A stretch of 34,154 nt of DNA from Candidatus Thalassarchaeaceae archaeon (GTDB taxonomy: Archaea > Thermoplasmatota > Poseidoniia > Poseidoniales > Thalassarchaeaceae): the NCBI GenBank assembly GCA_023268715.1, contig JALRLV010000004.1:1-34154 (forward strand). The letters are read 5' to 3'. Both the position numbers and the translations under genes were made by a program. This document shows, one piece after another, positions 24,025 to 32,992 of this stretch (positions within the stretch are counted from its first letter, which is position 1; each line of letters starts with the position of its first letter). The notes under the pieces were generated by a model. It did not search any database. It had not been told where the DNA came from and saw nothing but the letters and a program-made list of their open reading frames with translations.

Positions 24025-24123
24025 GATGTAATCCACATCCCATCCATACTTGATTTGAACGGTACTCATGTTCGCACTCGTCTTTGGGGTTTGTTGAAAT
24101 CTAACTACTATTCCGACATTGAT

Positions 24124-26562
24124 ATGCGACTTGCCGTATTCATGGTTGCGCTGGTTGCATCGATGTCTGGCTCACTAGCCTACACTAACATAACTGACCA
24201 ACCAGACATGTCTAAAATGAGCAACGAGTTAGTTTCAGAACTGAACTCATCAGAGGAATTAGAAGTAATTATCCAGTTCACAGGCGAGCAGGATAATTCT
24301 GTTTGGAAGTCATTGGAATCTTTGGGAATAGACATGATTTCGGAAATGTCAGTCCTAAATGGCGGCCTCATTGTAGGGACTGCCAAAGAAATATCCAGAT
24401 TATCCACCTTTTCAATGGTAAAACACATGGAACTTAATGTCCCGATAGAACACTTCTATCTCCCTGGGGACCAAGACGATACAGAATCAATGATGCATGA
24501 AACAGTAAGGTGGGTAAACGCTAGTCTTGCTTGGCATCGGGCCATTATTGGAACCGATGGTGTCCTCAAAACTGAACCAGATCTTTCCTTGAAAGAGTAC
24601 GACGGCGAAGGTGCAACCGCTGTAGATCTTGATACCGGAATTGACGGAGAACATCCAGATTTTGATTGTGGAGAACCATGGACTGGAGAGAAATTAATTT
24701 GGTCGGCAAAATGGACAGGGCTTGCTTGGGTGGATGCTCCGAATTGCAACTCCGACACATCTAGTGGGCATGGAACACACGTTGGAGGCACCATAGCAGG
24801 AAATGGAGATGCCTCAGGAGGAAGAAGGCTTGGGACTGCAAAAGGAGCCACAATAGTTGCACTTGGGACGGGAGATGGAGCCTCTATCTTCGCTGCAGTT
24901 GAGGGTCTAGAATGGACTTACCAACACAGTAGGCCAGGATTGAATGACTACAACATCAGAGTGGTGTCGAATTCATGGGGCACTAATGGAGATTACAACC
25001 CTTCCAACACTGTCACAATTCTGACTGATATGTTGACTTATGATAACGACGTAGCAGTCATCTTCGCGGCTTCAAATAGTGGAGGTAATGGCGACGAATC
25101 TGAAAGTGATTTGAGGACAAACGTCTATGCAAATACCCCCTCAGCAATTTCCGTAGCCGCGCTTACACATGACGGCAATTCTGTTACTTCTTTCTCGAGT
25201 AGAGGTTGGAAAACTCAACAGCACACATGGCCGGATGTGGGTGCTCCTGGAAGAAATATTTGGGCAACAGCCCCGAGAGCTACAGCTATCGACGCCTCTA
25301 CTCGCACTCAAGGCGATCTATACTACATGGCGATATCCGGGACTAGTATGGCGACACCCCATATTGGAGGCATTGCCACCCTTCTACTAGCCGCTGCTCC
25401 TTCATTAGGAGCAGCCGATTATCAAATCGAAGATCATGATGAAGGAAATAGCTCATATTTCGATGAGCCTGCTAAAGGGCTACAATTCGAAGACTGGGAA
25501 ACTAGGAATGAGTCGAGAGTGCACGAAATCGAACTAATATTGGAACTTACTTCTCACTACGACAAGCTAAGGAATTCGTGTGAGGAAGGAAATGACGACG
25601 ATACTTGTGACGACATTCCAGAGGATTGCTACATCTCCCAGAACACAAACAAATGTCATGATTGGAGAGTGGGGCACGGACTCGTTGACACAGATAGGGC
25701 GTTGGCACTTGCGAGAACTCTTCAGGTGATGAGAGACCCGGACGAAGACGGATTTCTAGACCATCCAGAAGCCACAGTTTGGGACGCCTACGAGCATTTT
25801 GAAGGTATTATGGACACTAGAGGTTTGAATCTCAGCACAGATCAGCTCAGACATGCTTGGAAAGGAGAATGGAGCCATTTCAACAACGGCCCTACCAGCA
25901 CTTTTGGGACATATGCCACGGACGATCGACATTATGTTTGGGTCCCTAATGGAACATACGAGATGCAAATTGCATTCAGTTCTTTAGATTGGGATACCAA
26001 TACAGCCCAAATAGCCCAAATCAGGCCAAATGTTGACCTCGGCTCCGATGGAAATGATGACGCACAAGGCCAAGGCACACTAGTTGGAGACACCATTTAC
26101 ATTGTATTGGATGTACAGCCCGAGCATTGGAATGCTTGGACAGAATTCGATGTCACAGGCACAGCAATATCCCTGCCGATTACAGGGATATTAACAGGCT
26201 CAGAATTCATGGAACCAAGGGTTCCGTACACCTTTGACGTTCTATTGACTCTTGACGTAAGCGAAGAAAGAATATTCGAAGTGCCATTACGGTTCGACGG
26301 TTATTCGGATTTAGATCCAGCACCACCCTCTGACTTCTTCGATGAAGACTCCTCTTTTGATTTGGTTATGGTAAGGCCGGTTTATGATGAAAGTAAGATA
26401 CCACAATTTAACAGTGAAAAACCATCTAGCTCTGAAGAATCATCATTGTCAAATTTGCTTATCGGAGTATCATTTTCCTCTATTCTAATCGCAATCGTAG
26501 CAACGACCCTATGGCTCCGGAATAAATCCGAAGAAGTTATTGAAGCAGAACTTGAAGGCTAA
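24124..26562 (+). CDS. Secreted, membrane-anchored subtilisin-like serine protease (S8)
   Basis: From ATG 24124 the product has 812 residues. It starts with a signal peptide (MRLAVFMVALVASMSGSLAY), then a propeptide-like region (ELEVIIQFTGEQ), and the S8 domain. The catalytic residues are D170 (VDLDTGID), H216 (SGHGTHVGG) and S408 (SGTSMATPH), with the oxyanion N318 (AASNSGG). Two insertions occur: a Cys-rich segment after D170 and an acidic one (EEGNDDDTCDDIPEDCY) late in the domain. About 250 further residues of beta-type sequence follow, then one C-terminal helix (~778-798) with a positive end. It is an anchored extracellular protease, suited to feeding on marine protein. The longer frame back to 23875 overlaps the divergent gene and lacks a signal. 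Confidence 0.93.
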   Translation: MRLAVFMVALVASMSGSLAYTNITDQPDMSKMSNELVSELNSSEELEVIIQFTGEQDNSVWKSLESLGIDMISEMSVLNGGLIVGTAKEISRLSTFSMVKHMELNVPIEHFYLPGDQDDTESMMHETVRWVNASLAWHRAIIGTDGVLKTEPDLSLKEYDGEGATAVDLDTGIDGEHPDFDCGEPWTGEKLIWSAKWTGLAWVDAPNCNSDTSSGHGTHVGGTIAGNGDASGGRRLGTAKGATIVALGTGDGASIFAAVEGLEWTYQHSRPGLNDYNIRVVSNSWGTNGDYNPSNTVTILTDMLTYDNDVAVIFAASNSGGNGDESESDLRTNVYANTPSAISVAALTHDGNSVTSFSSRGWKTQQHTWPDVGAPGRNIWATAPRATAIDASTRTQGDLYYMAISGTSMATPHIGGIATLLLAAAPSLGAADYQIEDHDEGNSSYFDEPAKGLQFEDWETRNESRVHEIELILELTSHYDKLRNSCEEGNDDDTCDDIPEDCYISQNTNKCHDWRVGHGLVDTDRALALARTLQVMRDPDEDGFLDHPEATVWDAYEHFEGIMDTRGLNLSTDQLRHAWKGEWSHFNNGPTSTFGTYATDDRHYVWVPNGTYEMQIAFSSLDWDTNTAQIAQIRPNVDLGSDGNDDAQGQGTLVGDTIYIVLDVQPEHWNAWTEFDVTGTAISLPITGILTGSEFMEPRVPYTFDVLLTLDVSEERIFEVPLRFDGYSDLDPAPPSDFFDEDSSFDLVMVRPVYDESKIPQFNSEKPSSSEESSLSNLLIGVSFSSILIAIVATTLWLRNKSEEVIEAELEG

Positions 26563-26570
26563 ACAAGAGA

Positions 26571-27593
26571 TTAATCCCAGTTATTCTGAAGGATTGGTGG
26601 TGTCGTATCTAGAATGGAATCTATAGGTTCCCGCCATTCCATTCGCAAATCTTCCTCTGCCGGAGTCGCATCCCAGTAGAGTTTCTTTCGAAGATGTCTC
26701 TTAGCCCACGCCACATCGATTTTGGGGTGGAAAAATGATGCAATAATCGCGAGCCAGTACGGGGCTTCCCGAGTAGTCCACTTTCTTTCAGGATGAGCAA
26801 CCTTGAGAGATTTTGCAATATCATTCATCATCATCTCACCAGAGACTGTTAGGTAGCGCCCCATATCTTCACCTTCGGTCAAGGCTCTGACATGAGCTTC
26901 TGCAACATCTCTAACGTCAACGATATTGATTTGCATGGGCAGATTGAGAGGGACCTCTCTTCTAACAATCGCCATTAAAATCGCAAGAGAGCCCCGCAGA
27001 TGCCGCGGAGACATAGGCGGGCCGAACACCATACACGGATGAATAGTAACCAACCTCGGCCGAGTTTCTTCATCTAGATCGGAATGCCAATCTCTAATCA
27101 AGCGCTCAGCACTAACCTTTGCTAGGCCGTACGGATTCTCTTCTAGAGTTGCATCATCGGCCCAAGTTTCAGTGGTTAGTACAGTACCATCCTTCCAATC
27201 CAAAGGCCTGATTGCAGCCGTCGAGGAAGTGTGCACAATTCGCTTGATTGTACCTGATTTCTCAACGGCCGAAATCACATTTTTTGTGCCAATAACGCTA
27301 GGGTCGACAATTTTTCTTTGAGGGTCCTTTGACCTAACCACTACGGTTGCCGCAGTGTGGATTAAGTCACTACACCCTGCAATTGCAGCATCAACAGAAT
27401 CGGGGTTAAATAGATCCATCTCGATCACCTCCAAACCACCTCCATCTGCGATTGGAAGGTTCCGTAAATGGTCCACACGTTCAGGGTCAGCAATATCTCG
27501 AACAGTAGCTCTGACCTTCTCGCCACGAGCCAGTAAATTGGCTACCACGTGGCTACCGATATACCCCGAAGCACCGGTGACTACGGTTATCAT
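26571..27593 (-). CDS. NAD(P)-dependent epimerase/reductase, extended SDR family
   Basis: The N-terminus VVTGASGYIGSHVVANLLARG has the GxxGxxG Rossmann motif of extended SDRs. DLIHTAATVV, the catalytic-type Tyr-Lys pair in PYGLAKVSAE and RPRLVTIHPCMVFGPP follow. The order and spacing match the NAD-dependent epimerase/dihydroflavonol reductase-like group. The C-terminal part (~250-340) is less conserved and sets the substrate, which cannot be predicted. 340 residues is normal. ATG 27593. It is the last gene of a minus-strand series and converges on the subtilase with an 8-base gap. Confidence 0.88.
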   Translation of the reverse strand: MITVVTGASGYIGSHVVANLLARGEKVRATVRDIADPERVDHLRNLPIADGGGLEVIEMDLFNPDSVDAAIAGCSDLIHTAATVVVRSKDPQRKIVDPSVIGTKNVISAVEKSGTIKRIVHTSSTAAIRPLDWKDGTVLTTETWADDATLEENPYGLAKVSAERLIRDWHSDLDEETRPRLVTIHPCMVFGPPMSPRHLRGSLAILMAIVRREVPLNLPMQINIVDVRDVAEAHVRALTEGEDMGRYLTVSGEMMMNDIAKSLKVAHPERKWTTREAPYWLAIIASFFHPKIDVAWAKRHLRKKLYWDATPAEEDLRMEWREPIDSILDTTPPILQNNWD

Positions 27594-27628
27594 TGGGCTG
27601 GGACAAGCTCCCTGTCTTCAATACTAAC

Positions 27629-29056
27629 TCAGGCCAAACCATCAGTTAATTGTTCAAGCAATTCATCTAATTCTTCTTCATCAGGCATCAATGAAGCCGC
27701 CTCTTGAGCAGCGAATAATGCCGAAGTAGTGCGCCCCATTTCCAGATGCGCTCGCGCTAGATTCGCCCAAGCCGCGCCCCTTTCGCAATAATTTACAGAA
27801 TTAATCGCCCCTCGGAACCATTTGATTGCCATATCGGGCTGCCCTCTTTGTAGCAAAGCCTCGCCTATCTCATTCCAAGAGCCACCATAATTGGGGTTTG
27901 TCTCAATCGCTAGACGCTGCCAAGCCAGGCCGTCTTCCTCATCTTCCGAGAAAGTCATTCCGAGGAAACAAGCCGCCTCTGGAGATGGACTTAGTTGGAA
28001 CGAACTTCCATGATGTTCTGCGGCGACACGAAGAATTCCTAACCGCTGCAAAACATTACCCATCCTAAACAAATCTTGAGCCAACACTTCACGTAAGCCT
28101 ACTCCAATACCTTCGCTTTCAGTAGTCGCCTCCACCTCGCCCCATACTTCTTCGATCATATCCAACAGGGCCGCGGGCCCCAATCTATCTCGAGTAGGCT
28201 CATCATTGGCATGCATCCAAGCGGCCTTGACCGAAGTTGTCTTTGGCTCATCTTGATCTAGCATGTCGACAATTGGTGCCATATCGCAAAGGGACTGAGC
28301 GACCTCATCTTGAATCATATCTACATTCCAAATAGCTAACCATTGAGCTTGAAATTCTCCCTCTGCTTGCCTTGTAATTGTCTGTAAAACAGTACCAGTA
28401 CTTTCCCCGATAGCCGCTACAGCAATTCCAACGAAAGACAGCCGCATCAATAATCCAATAGGAACCCTTGGCAACCCTCCGGTCACCAATATCTTGTCCC
28501 AACCATCCTCTGGAGTTCCTTTGTAGAGATCTTCAACTCCACACCATTCAATCTGACAACCGCAAGCATCGGCAACGATATCGAGACGCAACTCACTCCA
28601 ACGTCTTTGCAATTCTGCTCGCCGACTATCATCGATTTCTACAACCCTCAATCTTGATACTCCCAATTGCATCATAATCTCAGTCCACCAATTTCCGCGC
28701 GGAGCGACTATCATCACCGAGTCCCCGCGCTCAATCTCTAGCATCTGAATAACTTGAGCAGTTTCATAAATTCCAGGAAGTAATGAGTTAGGTGCTTCAA
28801 CATCAGACCACCAAGGCATGCGTAAAGCACTCCCTTCGATGTTATCCCCATCATGCCCTATTGGCAATGGTAGCGCGTGCACTCCGCGTGGTGTGCGTAA
28901 GAGCACATCACGCAACTCATCATCTTCTATCGCCCCCATGAGAACAAGGCGTTCAACAGCCTCAGCATGAGGTGCTAAACTCGGCCATGTTCTTACAAGT
29001 GGAAGCGCATTCAAATCGCAGTCCGAACCGTCCTGGACGTTCCAATCCCTCTCCAC
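27629..29056 (-). CDS. Degenerate PCMT-like methyltransferase fold with C-terminal TPR repeats
   Basis: The N-terminal ~260 residues follow the plan of protein-L-isoaspartate O-methyltransferase: an opening helix (AVERLVLMGAIEDDELRDVLLRTPRGVHALP) and the block LLPGIYETAQVIQMLEIERGD. But where PCMT has VLEIGxGxGY for AdoMet, this has VMIVAPRGNWWTEIM, so the glycine-rich loop is absent. VVEIDDSRRAELQRRW fits the following acidic strand. The C-terminal ~170 residues contain TPR-like helices (GGSWNEIGEALLQRGQPDMA, AAWANLARAHLEMGRTTSAL). A repair methyltransferase seems unlikely; a scaffold or regulator is an inference. GTG 29056; followed at a 35-base gap by the SDR gene. Confidence 0.68.
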   Translation of the reverse strand: MERDWNVQDGSDCDLNALPLVRTWPSLAPHAEAVERLVLMGAIEDDELRDVLLRTPRGVHALPLPIGHDGDNIEGSALRMPWWSDVEAPNSLLPGIYETAQVIQMLEIERGDSVMIVAPRGNWWTEIMMQLGVSRLRVVEIDDSRRAELQRRWSELRLDIVADACGCQIEWCGVEDLYKGTPEDGWDKILVTGGLPRVPIGLLMRLSFVGIAVAAIGESTGTVLQTITRQAEGEFQAQWLAIWNVDMIQDEVAQSLCDMAPIVDMLDQDEPKTTSVKAAWMHANDEPTRDRLGPAALLDMIEEVWGEVEATTESEGIGVGLREVLAQDLFRMGNVLQRLGILRVAAEHHGSSFQLSPSPEAACFLGMTFSEDEEDGLAWQRLAIETNPNYGGSWNEIGEALLQRGQPDMAIKWFRGAINSVNYCERGAAWANLARAHLEMGRTTSALFAAQEAASLMPDEEELDELLEQLTDGLA

Positions 29057-29148
29057 GCTATGTAGTTCAGCAACTTACTCTATTGAAACCCACGCCTCAA
29101 AGATACCTAGAAGCATCATTTTGCACTCTTTTGGGATGGCGGATTAAA

Positions 29149-29940
29149 CTAACAAGTCCGTAAACAAAGTTCTGCAACCGAACCGACGACTAAACTAGGG
29201 TTTTGAGGTGCAGCCTCCAAGTCTTCACGAGTGGCTTCGCCGGACAGAACTAGAATCCCATGAACTCCTGCTCTGTCGGCCATTTCCATATCTGTGTACA
29301 ATCTGTCTCCGACCATTGCACATTCATCAGGAGAGAGGCCTAACTCCTCGACTTTGTGAAGAATCATTCCGGCATTTGGTTTTCCAGCTACATGGAAAGC
29401 AGACTTCCCTGTGGTCGCCTCAAACAACGCCATGTAGGCTCCAGTATCTGGTAATCCTCCTTCAGGCGAAGGGCAAACCATGTCAGGGTGGCTAACGACC
29501 AAAGGAACGCCACGGTGCATTAGGATACTAGCCGTGCTTAATTTCTCGTAATTTATCTCTGTATCATATCCAAGAACGACATACTGAGGATTGGTTGACC
29601 TAGTTTCTATTCCAGAATCCTCCAACATCTCTCGCATACCTTCTGTTCCAACAAGATAGGTTTGGTTTACCCCCTCATTCGCCAACCAGGAGAGTAAATC
29701 ATGAGTCGATAAAAGCACATCCTCATCGGTTGCAGGAATATTCATCGCGTGTAATTTTGTGACGTATTGCTTTACGGAACGGCTTGAATTATTTGACAGA
29801 AAATACCTCTTGATTCCAGCCTCATCAAGCCGCGAGAGAAATTCTAAGGAACCTTCAATCAAATTATCTCCGAGATATATTGTCCCGTCTAGGTCTAAGA
29901 AAACCGCTTTGATTCCGGCTAGAGTTTTGTCTAGGGCCAT
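29149..29940 (-). CDS. HAD-superfamily phosphatase, class IIA (NagD/PGP-like)
   Basis: Motif I is FLDLDGTIYLGD, motif II FLSNNSSR, motif III lysine in VAGKPNAGMI, and motif IV VGDRLYTDMEMA. With a C2A-type cap between motifs II and III and 263 residues, this is a HAD-IIA hydrolase like NagD or phosphoglycolate/4-nitrophenyl phosphatase. These dephosphorylate small metabolites in the cytosol; the exact substrate is not predictable. It is 9 bases downstream of the geranylgeranyl reductase gene on the same strand, so they are likely co-transcribed. ATG 29940. Confidence 0.92.
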   Translation of the reverse strand: MALDKTLAGIKAVFLDLDGTIYLGDNLIEGSLEFLSRLDEAGIKRYFLSNNSSRSVKQYVTKLHAMNIPATDEDVLLSTHDLLSWLANEGVNQTYLVGTEGMREMLEDSGIETRSTNPQYVVLGYDTEINYEKLSTASILMHRGVPLVVSHPDMVCPSPEGGLPDTGAYMALFEATTGKSAFHVAGKPNAGMILHKVEELGLSPDECAMVGDRLYTDMEMADRAGVHGILVLSGEATREDLEAAPQNPSLVVGSVAELCLRTC

Positions 29941-29949
29941 GGTATCACT

Positions 29950-31362
29950 TCAGGGGAGTACAATTGTTTTGAACAGGAACCAAGGATTCCAAAGTTCTGT
30001 CTGAGCCTCTTTACTTGCTATCATTTCAGACATTATTGTACCAATTTCCTTCTTTCGATTGGCCTTATTGATGAACCAATTTGTAAGTCTCTTCCACTTC
30101 ATCATTTTCTGTAGAGTTTTTGAGTTTGTGAGCTCTTTACCCAATATCGCCCACAACTCTTCCATGTAAGCGTCGGCGGCTTCTGAGGGGAAGCCGCCAG
30201 AATGCAGATTCTTATCGAAATGTTTGCTAGTTAGTTTAGCAGATAGTAGAGCATTTCCGATACCCTCTCCACTAAACGGATCGACTAGACTAGCAGCATC
30301 TCCAACCGTCATCGCTCCGGCCATAGCCCCTCTTCGTGGTTGATGAGAAGGAGGGTTTTTCCTAGGTGAGCCAAAAGGTAATTGCCAACCTTTACCAGAA
30401 CCCGATACCATTGTTGCGTTAGCGAATCTTTCTTTGAAACGAGGATGCTCTTGAATTAACCATTCTTGGGTTTTCTTCAATCCCCTCCAGCTCCCTTTCT
30501 TCTTCGCTTTTCTTTCCTCAGAGATCAGCATACCAATTCCTACATTGACCACGCCATCACCCACAGGAAATAGCCAAAAATATCCAGGAATGACTTCGTC
30601 GACAAAGTGGATTTCTATTTGTCCTTCATTTCCTTCTAGCCCTTCCACGTTATCCCAATATTCTCGATAGCCGCCACAAAAATGGTCATCATCTCTATGA
30701 GGCTCATCAAATACATCGAGAGTGATTGTTCTAGATACAGGGCAATTGTAACCACCGGCTCCAATAGTAAGCGCCGAATTGAATTCTAATTCATCAGGAG
30801 CATCTCTTCCAAAATTCCCTTTGACTCCTGTTACACAGGCCTCAATACCTTCACCTTCGACATTAACCTCCGTTACTGTGAAGCCTTGAATTACAGACCC
30901 GCCATTCTCTCGGACAATATCTTGACACTTATGGAACATGAGATAGTCAAATTGCTCTCTGGGTAACGAATAACCAGATTGTAAACCTTGTTTTTCGTAT
31001 GCCTCTTTGGGTAGCATAACCCTAACTTCCGATCCGTTTGCACTTCCAAAAACGATTGAGTCAACAACGTAGTGTGGCGATTCATCAATCAACTCAAGTA
31101 CGCCCAATTCCTTGGCGTGGGAGAGTGATTTTCCTCCAACAGCATCGCCACAAGTTTTGTCTCTGGGCCAAACCCCTTTTTCGATTAGAAGTACTTTACA
31201 ACCATTCATCGCGTTGAAGGCCGCTGCCGCAGAACCACCCGGGCCACCCCCTACAACAATGACATCAAATTGTGACCCATTCTTAGGGATAGGACCTGTC
31301 TCGATAGGTTGTTTGTGGTCCAGCACACAGTTCCCTCGGTAGCGCCCAAGGTCGTCAGGCAT
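29950..31362 (-). CDS. Geranylgeranyl reductase-family FAD flavoprotein
   Basis: The Rossmann FAD motif is DVIVVGGGPGGSAAAAFNA at ~34-52, after a 30-residue lead. KVLLIEKGVWPRDKTCGDAVG continues the family pattern (the substrate-side PRxKxCGDA block). GYFWLFPVGDGVVNVGIGM and MTVGDAASLVDPFSGEGIGNAL are the later FAD-contact motifs. Together these define geranylgeranyl/digeranylgeranylglycerophospholipid reductases, which saturate archaeal lipid chains. Length (470) is slightly above the typical ~400, with a C-terminal basic extension. Ferredoxin and GGGPS are encoded ~20 kb away. ATG 31362. Confidence 0.9.
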   Translation of the reverse strand: MPDDLGRYRGNCVLDHKQPIETGPIPKNGSQFDVIVVGGGPGGSAAAAFNAMNGCKVLLIEKGVWPRDKTCGDAVGGKSLSHAKELGVLELIDESPHYVVDSIVFGSANGSEVRVMLPKEAYEKQGLQSGYSLPREQFDYLMFHKCQDIVRENGGSVIQGFTVTEVNVEGEGIEACVTGVKGNFGRDAPDELEFNSALTIGAGGYNCPVSRTITLDVFDEPHRDDDHFCGGYREYWDNVEGLEGNEGQIEIHFVDEVIPGYFWLFPVGDGVVNVGIGMLISEERKAKKKGSWRGLKKTQEWLIQEHPRFKERFANATMVSGSGKGWQLPFGSPRKNPPSHQPRRGAMAGAMTVGDAASLVDPFSGEGIGNALLSAKLTSKHFDKNLHSGGFPSEAADAYMEELWAILGKELTNSKTLQKMMKWKRLTNWFINKANRKKEIGTIMSEMIASKEAQTELWNPWFLFKTIVLP

Positions 31363-31409
31363 TCAAACTTCACCATCTAGTTGATTGCCTTGACTCCTTA
31401 CGGGGATAC

Positions 31410-31727
31410 ATGAAATCATCCGTCTGGGTAGTCGAAACCACACTGCCAGAGAATTGGTCTGAGGCGATGGTTGGTGAATGGTGCTACAAGTTAGTAGACG
31501 CGGGTCTAATGGCATGTGCTCACCGCTCAAAAACAACCTCAACTTATCGTTGGGAAGGCGCCGTCCACAGCGACCGTGAATGGCTAATTCAATGCAAAAC
31601 TAGTGAATCAAAGAAACAATCTCTGATTGATGAGATTCAAAACAACCATCCCTACGATTTGCCTATGGTAATTTTCTTTGAGACACAGTCCACCGCTGAA
31701 TATGCAGAATGGGTTGAACATAACTAG
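31410..31727 (+). CDS. cutA: CutA1 divalent-ion tolerance protein
   Basis: The 105-residue protein fits the small trimeric CutA1 family: VWVVETTLPE at the start, GLMACAHRSKTTSTYRWEGAVHSDREWLIQCKTS (the family's A-C-x...S-x-Y-x-W-x-G...E-x-x-L-x-x-K-T) and HPYDLPMVIFFET (H-P-Y-x-x-P). The role is usually given as metal tolerance or signalling, but it is poorly established. ATG 31410. It is divergent from the geranylgeranyl reductase gene (47-base gap). A T-rich run and a hairpin follow the stop. Confidence 0.92.
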   Translation: MKSSVWVVETTLPENWSEAMVGEWCYKLVDAGLMACAHRSKTTSTYRWEGAVHSDREWLIQCKTSESKKQSLIDEIQNNHPYDLPMVIFFETQSTAEYAEWVEHN

Positions 31728-31739
31728 ACGATTTTTCTC

Positions 31740-31756
31740 TGAACCCTTTGGGTTCA
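31740..31756 (+). repeat. Perfect hairpin between cutA and the PLP-enzyme gene
   Basis: TGAACCC and GGGTTCA are perfect seven-base arms around a TTT loop, starting 13 bases after the cutA stop and 30 bases before the PLP enzyme's ATG. A GATTTTTCT run lies just before it at ~31731-31739. It could end the cutA transcript or act as a regulatory site for the PLP-enzyme gene. Confidence 0.45.
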
Positions 31757-31786
31757 CTTGATTTGCCGCCCCTGTATCCGGAGGCC

Positions 31787-32989
31787 ATGAACGAGAAACA
31801 CTCGGACAAGGAGTTCGCAACACGAGCAGTTTGGTCTGGCACTCAAAATATCGAGGGAGCAGCAGTAACTCCAATCTTCAATACGGCAACATACCAACTC
31901 ACAGACGAGCGCTATGCAGGTTGGGCCGCGGGAGCGCAGCACACTGCACTTTACTCACGCCTCTCTAGTATCAACTCCGAAGGAGTTGCGATGAAAGTAG
32001 CTCAACTTGAAGGCGCAGAGGATGGGGAGACCTTTGCCAGCGGAATGTCTGCAATATCAACGACTCTCATGTCATTGCTATCTAGTGGAGATCACATGGT
32101 AGCAAGCGCAGACTGTTACGGAGGGTCCTATGGTTTGATGACCGAGGATTTGCCAAGATTTGGAATTGAAGTTACTATGGCAGATATGAGAGATCCAGCA
32201 TCATATGAAGCCGCAATTCAAGAAAACACTAGGATTCTCTATGTCGAAACAATCACTAATCCAGTAATCAAAGTCTGTGACTTAGAAGCGATGGCATCTT
32301 TAGCGAAGAAGCACAATTTGATTTGTATAGTTGACAATACCTTTGCAACTCCTTGGGCTTGCAATCCAATCGATTTAGGATTTGATCTAGTAATCCATTC
32401 AGGAACCAAATATCTTGGCGGCCATTCGGATTTAATCGCAGGAATAGTAGTTGGTAGAAAGGATCTCGTGGCAGAGATTTTCCCACGAAAGGTGCACTTC
32501 GGCGGAGCCGCCGACCCACATATGTGCTACTTGCTTGAAAGAGGGATGAGGACCCTACATGCAAGAATGCCAATTCACACATCAAATTCTGCAGAATTAG
32601 CCAAACGACTTGAGGCACACGATATGATCGAACATGTCAACCACCCTAGCCTTCCAAGTAGTCCAGATTATGAAGTCGCTCAGAGAATCGTTCCAAAAGG
32701 AACAGGAATGCTTTCATTTGTCGTGAAAGGCGGAGATGAAGCGGCCTTGAAATTCATGAGAAGTCTAGATATTATCTTCGAGGCAACAAGCCTAGGTGGG
32801 GTTGAGAGTTTGGTTGAATGCCCATTCAATTCCAGTCACATGTTCGTACCTGAGGATGTTAGAAATCAAGCAGGGATAGTACCCGGCTTTGTGAGAATGA
32901 GCGTCGGTATCGAGGACGTTGAAGATCTTTGGAACGACATCTCATCTGCACTCGCAGACACAGAACAACATCTTGCAACACTGGCTTGA
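31787..32989 (+). CDS. Cys/Met metabolism PLP-dependent enzyme (cystathionine synthase/lyase or O-acylhomoserine sulfhydrylase type)
   Basis: The 400-residue enzyme has the Cys/Met transsulfuration family pattern. YSRLSSINSEGVAMKVAQLEGAE and FASGMSAISTTLMSLLSSGDH are the phosphate-binding region. VDNTFATPW and SGTKYLGGHSDLIAG hold the PLP Lys at position 208. Members make cystathionine or homocysteine or split cystathionine or methionine; the sequence does not decide among these. ATG 31787 was chosen (the open frame begins at TTG 31748, inside the hairpin); GGAGG lies only two bases before it. The LysE-like exporter gene follows after 3 bases. Confidence 0.92.
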   Translation: MNEKHSDKEFATRAVWSGTQNIEGAAVTPIFNTATYQLTDERYAGWAAGAQHTALYSRLSSINSEGVAMKVAQLEGAEDGETFASGMSAISTTLMSLLSSGDHMVASADCYGGSYGLMTEDLPRFGIEVTMADMRDPASYEAAIQENTRILYVETITNPVIKVCDLEAMASLAKKHNLICIVDNTFATPWACNPIDLGFDLVIHSGTKYLGGHSDLIAGIVVGRKDLVAEIFPRKVHFGGAADPHMCYLLERGMRTLHARMPIHTSNSAELAKRLEAHDMIEHVNHPSLPSSPDYEVAQRIVPKGTGMLSFVVKGGDEAALKFMRSLDIIFEATSLGGVESLVECPFNSSHMFVPEDVRNQAGIVPGFVRMSVGIEDVEDLWNDISSALADTEQHLATLA

Positions 32990-32992
32990 GGT

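Noticed and set aside
23875-24069. Overlapping upstream extensions of the subtilase and the propeller lipoprotein
   Set aside because: Both have clear signal peptides at the downstream ATGs (24124 and 24024), so the overlap is not real.
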